The position numbers and the translations under genes were made by a program. Below are positions 9,607 to 18,468 of a DNA stretch of 64,000 bases, in pieces. The notes below the pieces were generated by a model that was not told the origin of the DNA, did no database searches, and saw only the letters and a program-made list of their open reading frames with translations. The first letter of the stretch is position 1; every line of letters starts with the position of its first letter. Location of the stretch: the NCBI GenBank assembly GCA_014284505.1, contig JAAFYY010000001.1, forward strand, positions 1,736,001 to 1,800,000. Reading direction: 5' to 3'. This DNA comes from Streptacidiphilus sp. 4-A2. GTDB taxonomy: Bacteria > Actinomycetota > Actinomycetes > Streptomycetales > Streptomycetaceae.

Positions 9607-10210
9607 ATGCGTGAACTCCTCGACCGGGCCCGGGGCATACGCCTCGACCTCGCCTCGTACACCGCGGACTTCGACGAGCGGTTCTGGCGGATCGGTGGCG
9701 AGGGCTGCTGGAAGCTGGAGTGCCTCCAGGACTACCAGGAAACGGGCTTCCCCAGCTGGGAGGCGTTCCGCGGCGGCGACTGGGCCGGCTCGCTGCGGCT
9801 GATCGACGAGCTGCGGCCCGACTTCGAGGAGTACTACCGCCGGATCGCCGCCGCCGGTTTCCGGCTGCACCGGGTGCGCGTGGTCGACGAGCCGCTCTCC
9901 GCCTACGTCCAGTGGGAGCTGCGGGTGCTGCGCCTTCGGGAGCAGTGCGGCGAGGAGGTGGTGGTGCGCGCCGACCGGGCGGCAGCCTCCGGGGCCAGGG
10001 GGAGCTGCCCGACCTGGTCGTGCTCGGCACGGAGGCGGCGTACGAGGTCCACTACGCCGATGGCGGGTTCCCGGACGGGGCCACCCTGTTCACCGACCCC
10101 GCTGTGGTCGGGGGCGCCCGCGCCTTCGTCCAGCGCCTGCACCGCTCCGGTGAGCGGCTGGGCGACTGGTTGCCCCGGACGGCCGGCGGGTCGGTGGCGC
10201 GCGCGGGTGA
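9607..10210 (+). CDS. DUF6879-family protein, frameshifted
   Basis: The start ATG 9607 gives MRELLDRARGIRLDLASYTA, then FDERFWRIGGEGCWKLECLQ, FRGGDWAGSLRLIDELRPDF and the DUF6879 core EPLSAYVQWELRVLRLREQCGE (read in parts). After an indel near 9985 it continues as LPDLVVLGTEAAYEVHY and RAFVQRLHRSGERLGDWL. The true C-terminus is unclear: the second frame stays open far past the family length, and the TGA at 10208-10210 would need one more indel. The family is common in Streptomyces, usually beside an XRE regulator, which is absent here. Confidence 0.65.
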
Positions 10211-10277
10211 CCCGGCGCGGCGCCCCCGGCCATCTGCTCCGGGCGGCCCGGACGGCCCGGACGGCCCGGAGGGGCGC

Positions 10278-11177
10278 TCAGGCCGCGAAGCTCTGGGCGT
10301 TGACGATGGTGCGGCGGCTGTCGGTGATCGCCCGACGGCCGTGCATCACCCGGGAGTTGTCGATGAGCACGACATCGCCGTCCTGCCAGGCGATCTCCTC
10401 GGTGACCTCCTCGGTGATCCGCTCCAGCTCCGCGAGCAGGTCCCTGGGGATCTCCCGGCCGTCGGCGAAGGCGATCTGCGGCACCTCGTAGTTGTAGGAG
10501 GGGCCGAAGATGCTGTTCGCCCAGGCCGGCTGGTCCGACCAGCGGCTGGGGTGCGCGGCGCGGGTCGGAAAGGCGTAGTGGACGGAGCCGTCGGCCCGCG
10601 GGGTGATCACCGCATTGCCGCGGGCGGCCAGTTCGCGCAGGTCGTCCAGGGTGACCTCGGCCGGACGCCGACCGCCGCCCAGGCTGAAGGCGGTGAACTG
10701 CCGCCACTGCTCCTCGCCGACGGAGCGGGCGAAGACCACCGGCGTGTCGAGGAAGAGCCTGCGGGTGGGGCCGTCCAGCCGCGCCCAGACCCGCCGTCCG
10801 TCGCAGACCGTGGTCTGCGAGCCGGAGGCGGCGGCGGTGACGCAGTGGAACCAGAGCAGGTCGGGCGGGTAGGGCGTGGCCCCGTTCTCGATGTGCAGAC
10901 CTATGGCGTCCGTGCCCGAGTCCACCAGCTGGGCCACGTCGCCGTGGAACCGGCGCGCCGGGTCCAGGGTGACCCGGGCGCTGCACATGCGCACCAGCTC
11001 GTTGAAGTCCTCGACGCTGGGCCGGAATCCGCGCAGCAGCAGATGGCCGGCCACCCGCAGGTCGTCGAGCAGCAGCGGAGCGGTGTCCAGCAGGGTCAGC
11101 GCGGGGTCGGCCGGGGTGACCAGCAGCCCGGTGCCCTCGCCCAGCGGGGCGCGGTCCAGGGGTACGGTGGCGGTCAT
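10278..11177 (-). CDS. TauD/TfdA-type Fe(II)/2-oxoglutarate dioxygenase
   Basis: It is intact at 299 aa, starting MTATVPLDRAPLGEGTGLLV. The proximal iron ligands read GLHIENGATPYPP, an H-x-E pair as in AsnO/VioC/clavaminate synthase rather than the H-x-D of TauD. The distal His is in DNSRVMHGRRAI and the 2-oxoglutarate Arg in RRAITDSRRTIV. The start overlaps the stop of the AMP-binding gene (ATGA), so both are co-translated. H-x-E members often hydroxylate amino acids or peptide-bound substrates, so it probably oxidises the product of the two upstream enzymes; the substrate is unknown. Confidence 0.85.
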   Translation of the reverse strand: MTATVPLDRAPLGEGTGLLVTPADPALTLLDTAPLLLDDLRVAGHLLLRGFRPSVEDFNELVRMCSARVTLDPARRFHGDVAQLVDSGTDAIGLHIENGATPYPPDLLWFHCVTAAASGSQTTVCDGRRVWARLDGPTRRLFLDTPVVFARSVGEEQWRQFTAFSLGGGRRPAEVTLDDLRELAARGNAVITPRADGSVHYAFPTRAAHPSRWSDQPAWANSIFGPSYNYEVPQIAFADGREIPRDLLAELERITEEVTEEIAWQDGDVVLIDNSRVMHGRRAITDSRRTIVNAQSFAA

Positions 11178-12922
11178 CGCAGGGTGGTCCTCTCCACATC
11201 GTCCATCGGTGCCGGTTCGGTCGGCGCCTTGTGGGTCGGCGCTTTGCCGGTCGGCGCCTTGTGGGTCGGTGCCGTGCCGGTCGGTTCCGGTTCGGACAGC
11301 CACTGGCTGACCCGCTCGGCGTAGAGCAGTTCCCGGCGCGGCCGCCCGGTGACGGTGAAGTAGCGTTCCCGCAGTGCCGATTCGTCCTTGAGGACAAGCA
11401 CCCGGGCCGGGCGGTCGGTCTCGGCCAGCGAGCCGGCGCTGTAGCCGGCGACCTCCGCGCGCACCTCCGCGTCGGGCTGCGCGCCGTCGGTCAGCACCAC
11501 CGCCACCAGGTGTTCCAGCCCGTCGCCGAAGACGACGGCCTCGCGCACCGAGGAACAGGAGCGGAGCCGGCCCTCGACCCACTCCGGCGAGACGTTCCGC
11601 CCGAAGCCGGTGATGATCATGTTCTTCAGGCGGCCCAGGATGCGCAGCCGTCCGTCGGCGTCGATCGAGGCGCGGTCCCCGGTGTGCAGCCAGCCGTCCT
11701 CGTCCAGCGGACGGCTGGTGGGGTCCTCGACCGTGTAGCCGGCGAACAGGGAGCCGGACTTGACCAGCAGTTCGTCGTCGGCGCCGATCCGCACCCGGCA
11801 GTGCGCCAGCGGCCGCCCGACCGTGCCGGGCACCGCGTCGCCGGGCGTGTTCCAGGCCACGACCGAGGTGTTCTCGCTCAGGCCGTAGCCCTCAAGCACC
11901 TCGATACCGGCCGCCGCCAGGGTGTGCAGCGCGGCGGCGGCCACCGGGGCGCCGCCCGCCATCAGCAGCGGCGGCCGCTCGGCGCCGAACAGCGCCCGCA
12001 CCGGGGCCACGCCTGCCTCCGCCGCCCGGTCCGCCGCCTTGGCCAGCGCGGAGACCACGGCCGGCGGCAGCACCGCGGCGCTCGGGCGCAGCGTCCGCAG
12101 CCAGCCCAGGGCGTCCTCGACCCGGGAGCCGGCCGTGCCGAGCAGGGCGGCCTCCGGCGGCAGCACCACTGTGCCGCCGGTGGCGATGGGCATGTAGAGC
12201 GCGGCGATCTGCTCGATGAGCAGGCTGAACGGGACCATGGAGACATAGCGGTCCAGGGTGCCTGCCGGGAGCATCTCCAGCAGCGAGCCGATCAGCGCGT
12301 CGATTCCCGAGCGGCGGATCAGCACGCCCTTGGGCGCGCCGGTGGTCCCCGAGGTGTGGATGATCTTCACGGTGTCGGCGTCGCGTACGGTCGCCGCGAC
12401 GGCCGGGGTGCCATCCCGGCCATCCATATGGCCATCCGTATGTGCATCAGCCTGACCACCCGTATGAGCGGTGTCGCTGATGTCATTGGGCTGGCTGGCT
12501 GCTTCGGACTCTTCGGGATCGGCTGCGTCGATCCGCAGCAGTCTGCGCCCGGCGCCCAGCCCCCACTCCTTCAGCCGCCGCTCGCCCTGCTCGTCCACCA
12601 GGCAGACGCCGGTCGCGGAGAGCAGCGAGCCGGCCTGCTCGGCGGAGAACGCCAGCGGCACCGGCACCTCGACGGCGTCGGCAGCCAGCAGCGCCAGGTC
12701 GGCGACCACCCATTCGGGGGTATTGCCGGCGACCAGGCCGACCGCCGTGCCCGGGGCCGCCACCCGGCGCAGCCGCGCGGCCAGGCGGTCGCGCTCGGCG
12801 CGCACCCAGCCGTAGCTGCGACTGGTCAGCACCGTACCGTCGGCCGGGTCGGTGACCTCGATGAGCGGCTGCCGCTGCCGCAGCGGATCGGTCAGTCCCG
12901 CCTCCACGCTGCGCATGGTCAT
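11174..12922 (-). CDS. AMP-binding acyl-adenylating enzyme
   Basis: Intact, 582 aa. P-loop VKIIHTSGTTGAPKGVLI, later motifs EGYGLSENTSVVAWNTPG (A5), DGWLHTGDRASID (A7) and LGRLKNMIITGFGRNVSPEW (A8). The C-terminal A10 position reads TVTGRPRREL, with Arg where acyl-CoA ligases and NRPS A domains have the catalytic Lys. A His/Asp-rich insertion (TAHTGGQADAHTDGHMDGRD) lies just before the P-loop. The start ATG 12920-12922 overlaps the previous stop and the end overlaps the dioxygenase start, so it is the middle gene of a coupled trio. It likely activates a carboxylic acid; the acceptor is not shown. Confidence 0.85.
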   Translation of the reverse strand: MTMRSVEAGLTDPLRQRQPLIEVTDPADGTVLTSRSYGWVRAERDRLAARLRRVAAPGTAVGLVAGNTPEWVVADLALLAADAVEVPVPLAFSAEQAGSLLSATGVCLVDEQGERRLKEWGLGAGRRLLRIDAADPEESEAASQPNDISDTAHTGGQADAHTDGHMDGRDGTPAVAATVRDADTVKIIHTSGTTGAPKGVLIRRSGIDALIGSLLEMLPAGTLDRYVSMVPFSLLIEQIAALYMPIATGGTVVLPPEAALLGTAGSRVEDALGWLRTLRPSAAVLPPAVVSALAKAADRAAEAGVAPVRALFGAERPPLLMAGGAPVAAAALHTLAAAGIEVLEGYGLSENTSVVAWNTPGDAVPGTVGRPLAHCRVRIGADDELLVKSGSLFAGYTVEDPTSRPLDEDGWLHTGDRASIDADGRLRILGRLKNMIITGFGRNVSPEWVEGRLRSCSSVREAVVFGDGLEHLVAVVLTDGAQPDAEVRAEVAGYSAGSLAETDRPARVLVLKDESALRERYFTVTGRPRRELLYAERVSQWLSEPEPTGTAPTHKAPTGKAPTHKAPTEPAPMDDVERTTLR

Positions 12923-13541
12923 GCTCCCGCCTCCGCGACCGCGCGCGGCCGTCCGCTCAGAAGCGACAGCGCCTCGCCCATGTGCCGGGTCACGTCGGTG
13001 TAGACCATGACCGGGGACATCTCGTAGTAGCTGCCCCAGCTGCCGCGCATCCGCTCGGGCAGCTGCTCCTCCCTGGGGTGGCAGATGACCTGGGTGCGGA
13101 TGCCCATCCGGCGCAGCATCACATGCAGGGGCCGGGTCACCGTGAACACCGCGGCCTTGGCGCCGTTGCACCAGCAGATCGGGCCGAGCAGGGAGATCAG
13201 CTCGCTGCCCGCGCCGGAGGTGGTGGAGGCGAGCGGTCCGACCTCGACGATCTCGGAGCGCGACACCGGTTCCCCGGTCAGCGCGCTGATGACGTCCTCG
13301 ACCGGCGCGTCGAGGTAGTACTCGCAGAACAGCCGGCGCTCCCCGGCGAAGTTCAGCCCGGCCACGGCGCCGCTGAGGCCGTCCTCGGGCTCCACGGTGC
13401 GCAGGTCCTGGTCGGTCAGGACCAGGACGGCGCCGGGGGCGGGCGCGATGTCGGCACCGAACTGGGCCTGGTAGGTGCTCCTGGCCAGGCGGACCCCGCC
13501 GCCCAGGCTCTGGTGCGGGGTCTGGCGACCTCAAGGTTCAC
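12919..13541 (-). CDS. thermostable hemolysin-family protein (PF12261-like), frameshifted
   Basis: The start is GTG 13539-13541 with GGAGGGG six bases upstream. After an early indel near 13505-13525 the protein reads VRLARSTYQAQFGADIAP, VLVLTDQDLRTVEPEDGLSG, RLFCEYYLDAPVEDVISALT, IVEVGPLASTT and MGIRTQVICHPREEQLPERM. The pattern (YQxxFGA, LFxExYLDxPxE, IVEVGxLA) is that of the thermostable hemolysin family, which has an acyltransferase-like (GNAT) fold. In many bacteria such genes stand beside an AMP-binding enzyme, as here. It may transfer the acyl group activated by its neighbour; this is inference. Confidence 0.7.
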
Positions 13542-13752
13542 TGTTGTCCCCTCCGGTTGGTCCAAGGGCGATCACGGTGCACCGGATTCCATGTCGCTTC
13601 CACCGCGGAGGCACCTGCCTGGAGGGTGTCGGCTCGGCATGCTCGGTATCGGGAATGAATATGCTGAGACTGTCTGGCCGAGTTTCTTGAACTGACCTTG
13701 AGCCGTTACCGAGCACATCCGCGCCCCGGACGGGCAGCCCCGCGCCGCGGCC

Positions 13753-14795
13753 TCAGTGCCGGAGATCCGCGCCGACCTCGTGCATGTGCTGGAGCCCCTG
13801 CCGGTAGGACTCGACCAGACCGGTCTCGGTGTAGGGCAGGCCCAGGGCGGCGCAGTGGGCGCGGATCAGCGGCTGGGCGGCGCGCAGGTTGGGGCGGGCA
13901 TGCTGGGGAAAAGATGGTGGTCGATCTGGTAGTTGAGGCCGCCCAGGAAGAAGTCGGTGAGCAGGCCGCCACGGACATTGCGCGAGGTGAGCACCTGGCG
14001 GCGCAGGTGGCCCCAGCGGTCGCCGTCCGGGTCGGGCATGGCCATGCCCTTGTGGTTGGGCGCGAAGGCGGAGCCCAGGTGCAGGCCGAACAGGGCGTGT
14101 TGCAGTGCGGCGAACACCAGGGCGTGCAGCGGATTCATGACGAGCAGCAACAGCGTTGCATAGCCCACCAGATGGGCCGCCAGCAGTGAACCCTCGACCA
14201 GCCGTACCCGTACCGGCTGCCGCCGCAGGTGCTGTATGCCGGAGACCTTCAGGGCGACCCCTTCCAGCAGCAACAGCGGGAAGAACAAAGCGGCCTGATG
14301 ACAGGTCAGCCAACGGGCGAAGCCCTGGCGGACGGCCGCCTGGCGCCGGGTCCAGACCAGGGCGCCGACACCCACGTCCGGGTCCTTGTCGACGTGGTTG
14401 GGGTTGGCGTGGTGGCGGTTGTGCTTGTCGGTCCACCAGCCCATCCCGAGCCCCAGCAGCAGATTGCCGTGGATCAGGCCCAGCACCCGGTTCACCCTGC
14501 GGCTCGCCGCGATCTGCTGGTGGCCCGCGTCATGCCCGACAAAGGCGGTGCGGGCGCCGAGCACCGCGGCGGGCAGCGCCAGCACCAGCGCCCACCAGGA
14601 GTTGCCGAGCAGCAGCACGCCGCCCCAGGTGGCCGCCAGCAGCAGCAGGTTGAGCGCGATACTGCGGGCGTACCAGCCGGTGCGCCGCTCCAGCAGCCCG
14701 GCCGCGCGCACGGTCCGCAGCAGCGGGCTGAACTCGTCGGCTCCCACCGTGCGCTGCGTGCTTGGTGCGGCGGTACTCGCGGCCGTGGGCGGCAT
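13753..14795 (-). CDS. membrane fatty acid desaturase
   Basis: ATG 14793-14795 follows AGGAG at good spacing. Three His boxes are present: GHDAGHQQ, HNRHHANPNH and QIDHHLFPSM, with several membrane segments (ALNLLLLAATWGGVLLLG, LVGYATLLLLVMNPLHALVF). An indel near 13900 moves the last part (HARPNLRAAQPLIRAHCAAL to HMHEVGADLRH) into another frame. It is a front-end/acyl-lipid type di-iron desaturase. It precedes the thermostable-hemolysin/AMP-ligase/dioxygenase trio with a 210-base gap, so it could supply an unsaturated acyl chain to that set or simply adjust membrane lipids. Confidence 0.8.
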
Positions 14796-15382
14796 ACGGA
14801 TCTCCTGGGGTCTGCAGGGTGGTGCGGCTGGTGGCCGTCGAACGGCCCTGCCGGCAAACCTATGAACAGCGGCGCACCCGAACCATGTAGCGCCCACCCG
14901 GGCAGCCCGGGTGCTTTCCCCCGGGGGTTTTCCCCCGGGCACCCGGCCCCCGGGGGCGCCGCCGCGCCGCGGCCGGGCAGGTTTGACGGAGCCCCTGGGC
15001 GCAGGCGTGGTGACGGACTGCGTGGCCTACACCGAACCTCCACGACCGTCCCCAGCGCGGTCTCCACCGGCGGCAAAGGAACTGCTCGTCTCAGGTCGCT
15101 GTCACAGCCCGACCGCCTCGGGCGGGGTTCCCGGGGAATCGTCGCCTGGCTCCTCGACCGCCCCAGCCCCCTGCACGGCGTGCGGTAAGAAATACCATCA
15201 GCCTTTCAGTTTATCAATCCAGTCAATGTTCAATAAGAGGCGAGACCGTACCGTTATCAGATAGTCACTCAGTGGTCGCCTGGGACGGGTGTCCTGAATG
15301 CCGAGTTGTGGCGCAATGGCAGGAGCACCACAACTCCGGCACCTCCCAGCGGATCCCCACAACGTCACATCCGAGGAGAGCA
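14796..15382. promoter_or_regulatory. divergent intergenic region with hairpin and AT-rich promoter zone
   Basis: This 587-base stretch separates the divergent desaturase and phospholipase D genes. It holds a stem-rich element at 14907-14946 (arms CCGGGTGC/GCACCCGG around two G/C runs). From 15186 to about 15265 there is an AT-rich patch, unusual in this genome, that should contain the phospholipase promoter. I see no convincing coding sequence. Confidence 0.4.
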
Positions 15383-17706
15383 ATGCGCCCCATATCCCCC
15401 CTCAGACGCGCGCTCACGGCCGCAGCAGCCTGCGGTACCGCTTTCGCCGTCTCCCTGGGCGCCACCCAGGCCCAGGCAGCGATCCGTCCCGCGGTCGGCA
15501 CTGACCCGTACTCGGCGTTCGCGTTCAACCTCGGCGCCACCGAGCCGGTCATCTACAACTTCATCAACTCCGCGACCACGACGCTAGACATGACCATGTA
15601 CGAGCTCAACGACACCACCGCGATCAACGACCTGATCGCGCGTGAGAACGCCGGGGTCAAGGTCCGGGTGATCCTGGACCAGGCGGAGTCCAGCACCAAC
15701 CAGACCGCCTACAACGACCTGACGGCCGCCGGTGTCGGCGTGGTCTGGTCGTCCACCGCGTTCACCTACACCCATCAGAAGACCATCACCGTCAACGGTG
15801 ACGAGTCGCTGGTCCTGTCGGGCAACCTCACCTCCGAGTACTACCCGACCAGCCGCGACTACGGCGTCTTCGACAGCGACCAGAACGACGTCGCGGCGAT
15901 CGAGGCGGTCTTCGGCGACGACTACACCCACACCTCGATCACCCGAGCGACGGGGACAACCTGCTGTGGTCCCCCACCACCGCCCAGTCCCGGCTGCTGT
16001 CGATCATCAACGGCGCGACCAAGACCCTCGACGTCCAGGAGGAGGAGTTCAGCGACACCGCGGTCGTCAACGCGATCGTCGCCGACGCCAAGCGCGGCGT
16101 CGCCGTGCGCATGGTGATCGAGAACGAGTCCTCCTCCTACCAGTCGGAGATCAACGAGGTCACCGCGGCCGGCGGCAAGGTCACCACTTACACCTCCTCG
16201 ACCGGCTTCTACATCCACGCCAAGGCGATCGTCGCGGACTACGGTCTGTCCACCGCCGCGGTCGAGGTCGGCTCGATGAACATCACCTCCAACTCGCTGG
16301 GCAGCAACCGCGAACTCGGCATCATCCTGAACGACACCGGCGTGGAGAACGTCGTCGAGTCCACGTTCGACGCCGACTTCAACGGGACGACCGCCAACAT
16401 CGTGACGGTGAACAGCATCGCCGACCAGACCGGCAAGGTCGGCACCGCTGTGAGCCTGCAGGCGAGCGCCAGTGACTCGGTCTCCGGCCAGACCCTGACC
16501 TACAGCGCCACCAACCTGCCCGCGGGCCTGAGCATCAACTCCAGCACCGGCCTGATCACCGGCACCCCGACCACCGCGGGCAGCCCGACGGTGGTCGTCA
16601 CCGCCACCGACACCACCGGAGCGGCCGCCAGCGCCGCCTTCAACTGGACCGTCAACCCCGGTACCGGCGGCGGTAACACGGTGACGGTGACCAGCCCGGG
16701 CAACCAGACCGGCACCGTCGGCACCGCCGCCAGCCTGCAGATCAGCGCCGGCGACTCCGCCACCGGCCAGACCCTCAGCTACAGCGCCAGCGGACTCCCG
16801 GCCGGCCTGACCATCAACTCCAGCACCGGCCTGATCAGCGGCACGCCCACCACCGCGGCCACCTCGACGGTCACCGTCACCGCCACCGACACCACCGGCG
16901 CCACCGGCAGCACCACCTTCACCTGGACCGTCAACCCCGCCACGGGCGGCGGTAACACGGTGACGGTGACCAGCCCGGGCAACCAGACCGGCACCGTCGG
17001 CACCGCCGCCAGCCTGCAGATCAGCGCCGGCGACTCCGCCACCGGCCAGACCCTCAGCTACAGCGCCAGCGGACTCCCGGCCGGCCTGACCATCAACTCC
17101 AGCACCGGCCTGATCAGCGGCACGCCCACCACCGCGGCCACCTCGACCGTCACCGTCACCGCCACCGACACCACCGGCGCCACCGGCAGCACCACCTTCA
17201 CCTGGACCGTCAACCCCGCCACCAGCTCGTGCACCGCGGCGCAGCTGATCGGCAACCCCAGCTTCTCCACCGGCACCGCGGCGCCCTGGACCGCCACCTC
17301 CGGTGTGATCGCGGACAACAGCAAGGAGCCGCCGTACGTCGGCAAGTACGACGCCTGGCTCGACGGCTACGACCGCGCCACCACCGACACCCTGTCCCAG
17401 GCGATCACCGTCCCGACCGGGTGCACCAACTATGTGCTGAGCTTCTGGCTGCACATCGACACGGCACGGACGACCACCACCAACGCCGCTGACACCCTGA
17501 ACGTGCAGCTGGTCAACGGCTCCGGCACGGTCCTGGGGACGCTGGCCACCTTCTCCAACCTGAACCACAACACCGGGTACGCCGAGCACACCTACAACCT
17601 GGCCGCCTATGCGGGCCAGACGGTGACGCTGCTGTTCACCGGTGTGCAGACCTCCTCCACCGAGACCTCGTTCGTCGTCGGCGAGGCGGACCTGAACGTC
17701 AGCTGA
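15383..17706 (+). CDS. secreted phospholipase D-like protein with Ig repeats, frameshifted
   Basis: ATG 15383 follows GAGGAG. There is a signal peptide to about residue 33 (GATQAQAA). Two HKD-type half-sites are visible: THQKTITVNGDESLVLSGN (HxKx6D, degenerate spacing) and, after an indel near 15950, YIHAKAIVADYGLSTAAVEV with GSMNITSNSLGSNRE. Three He_PIG-type Ig domains follow (residues about 345-615); the last two are near-identical copies. A C-terminal carbohydrate-binding-like domain (LIGNPSFSTGTAAPWTATSG, YVLSFWLHIDTARTT) ends the protein. It probably cleaves phosphodiesters outside the cell, with the tail for adhesion to a polymer. Confidence 0.75.
16667..17221 (+). repeat. two near-identical 276-bp in-frame repeats
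   Basis: Copies at 16667-16942 and 16946-17221 (period 279) encode one Ig-like domain each. Only one or two base differences were seen by eye (for example near 16869 versus 17148, which is silent). Such identity suggests a recent duplication or ongoing conversion, and the spot is prone to assembly collapse. Confidence 0.8.
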
Positions 17707-17726
17707 ACCTCCCCGCCCAGCCGGGA

Positions 17727-17760
17727 CCGGCCGTCGGAGCTGCTCTGCTCCGGCGGCCGG
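17727..17760. terminator. bidirectional hairpin between convergent genes
   Basis: A 14-bp stem (one G-T pair) with a 6-base loop lies between the stop of the phospholipase gene (17706) and the stop of the convergent response regulator (17819). Confidence 0.6.
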
Positions 17761-17818
17761 TCGCCGTCCCGTCCAGGCTCTCCTCGGCCAACGGCCCGTC
17801 AGGCCCGGGGACGGCGGG

Positions 17819-18468
17819 TCAGGTTCCCGACGCCGCCAGGAACCTGAGCACCGCGAGGACGCGGCGGTGGTCCGCGTCGGCGGTGGGAGGTCGAGTTTGG
17901 CGAAGATGCTGTTGATGTGCTTGGCCACCGCGCTCTCGCTGACCACCAGCGCCTGCGCGATGCCGGCGTTGGACCGGCCCTCGGCCATGACACCGAGGAC
18001 GTCGCGTTCGCGCGGGGTGAGCCGGTTCAGTGGGTCGAGGTCGCGGCGCAGCAGGAGCTGTGAGACCACCTGCGGATCCAGTGCCGTGCCGCCTTCCGCC
18101 ACTCGCCGCACCGCCGCCGCGAACTCCGCGACATCGGCGACGCGTTGCTTGAGCAGGTAGCCGACCCCGCCGGTGCTGGTGGAGAGCAGCTCGGCCGCGT
18201 ACCGCTCCTCCACGTACTGCGACAGCAGCACCACCGCCGTCCCCGGCCAGCGCCGGCGGATCTCCACCGCGGCGCGCACCCCCTCGTCGGTGAAGCCCGG
18301 CGGCATCCGGACGTCGACCAGCGCGAGTTCGGGCCGGTGCTCCTCCACCGCAGCCAACAGCGCCTCGCCGTCACCGACTTCGGTGGCGACCTGGAACCCG
18401 CCCATCTCCAGCACCTTGACCAGGCCGACCCGCAACAGCACCGAGTCCTCGGCGATCACCGCTCGCAC
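17819..18468 (-). CDS. NarL-family response regulator, frameshifted near the end
   Basis: Starts MRAVIAEDSVLLRVGLVKVL; phosphorylation site in LALVDVRMPPGFTDEG, followed by VVLLSQYVEERYAAELL and YLLKQRVADVAEFAAAV. The LuxR HTH is LTPRERDVLGVMAEGRSNAG with VVSESAVAKHINSIFAKLDL. An indel near 17880 hides the C-terminus, which in the other frame reads HRRVLAVLRFLAASGT and stops at 17819-17821. The gene overlaps the histidine kinase upstream by 13 bases, so it is the kinase's partner. Confidence 0.85.

Noticed and set aside
9720..11324. 534-codon frame continuing from the DUF6879 gene through the dioxygenase
   Set aside because: Only the first 150 or so codons match DUF6879; the rest is antisense to an intact dioxygenase.
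16667..17221. Long direct repeat considered as mobile element ends
   Set aside because: It is in frame inside one gene and encodes Ig domains; there is no transposase.
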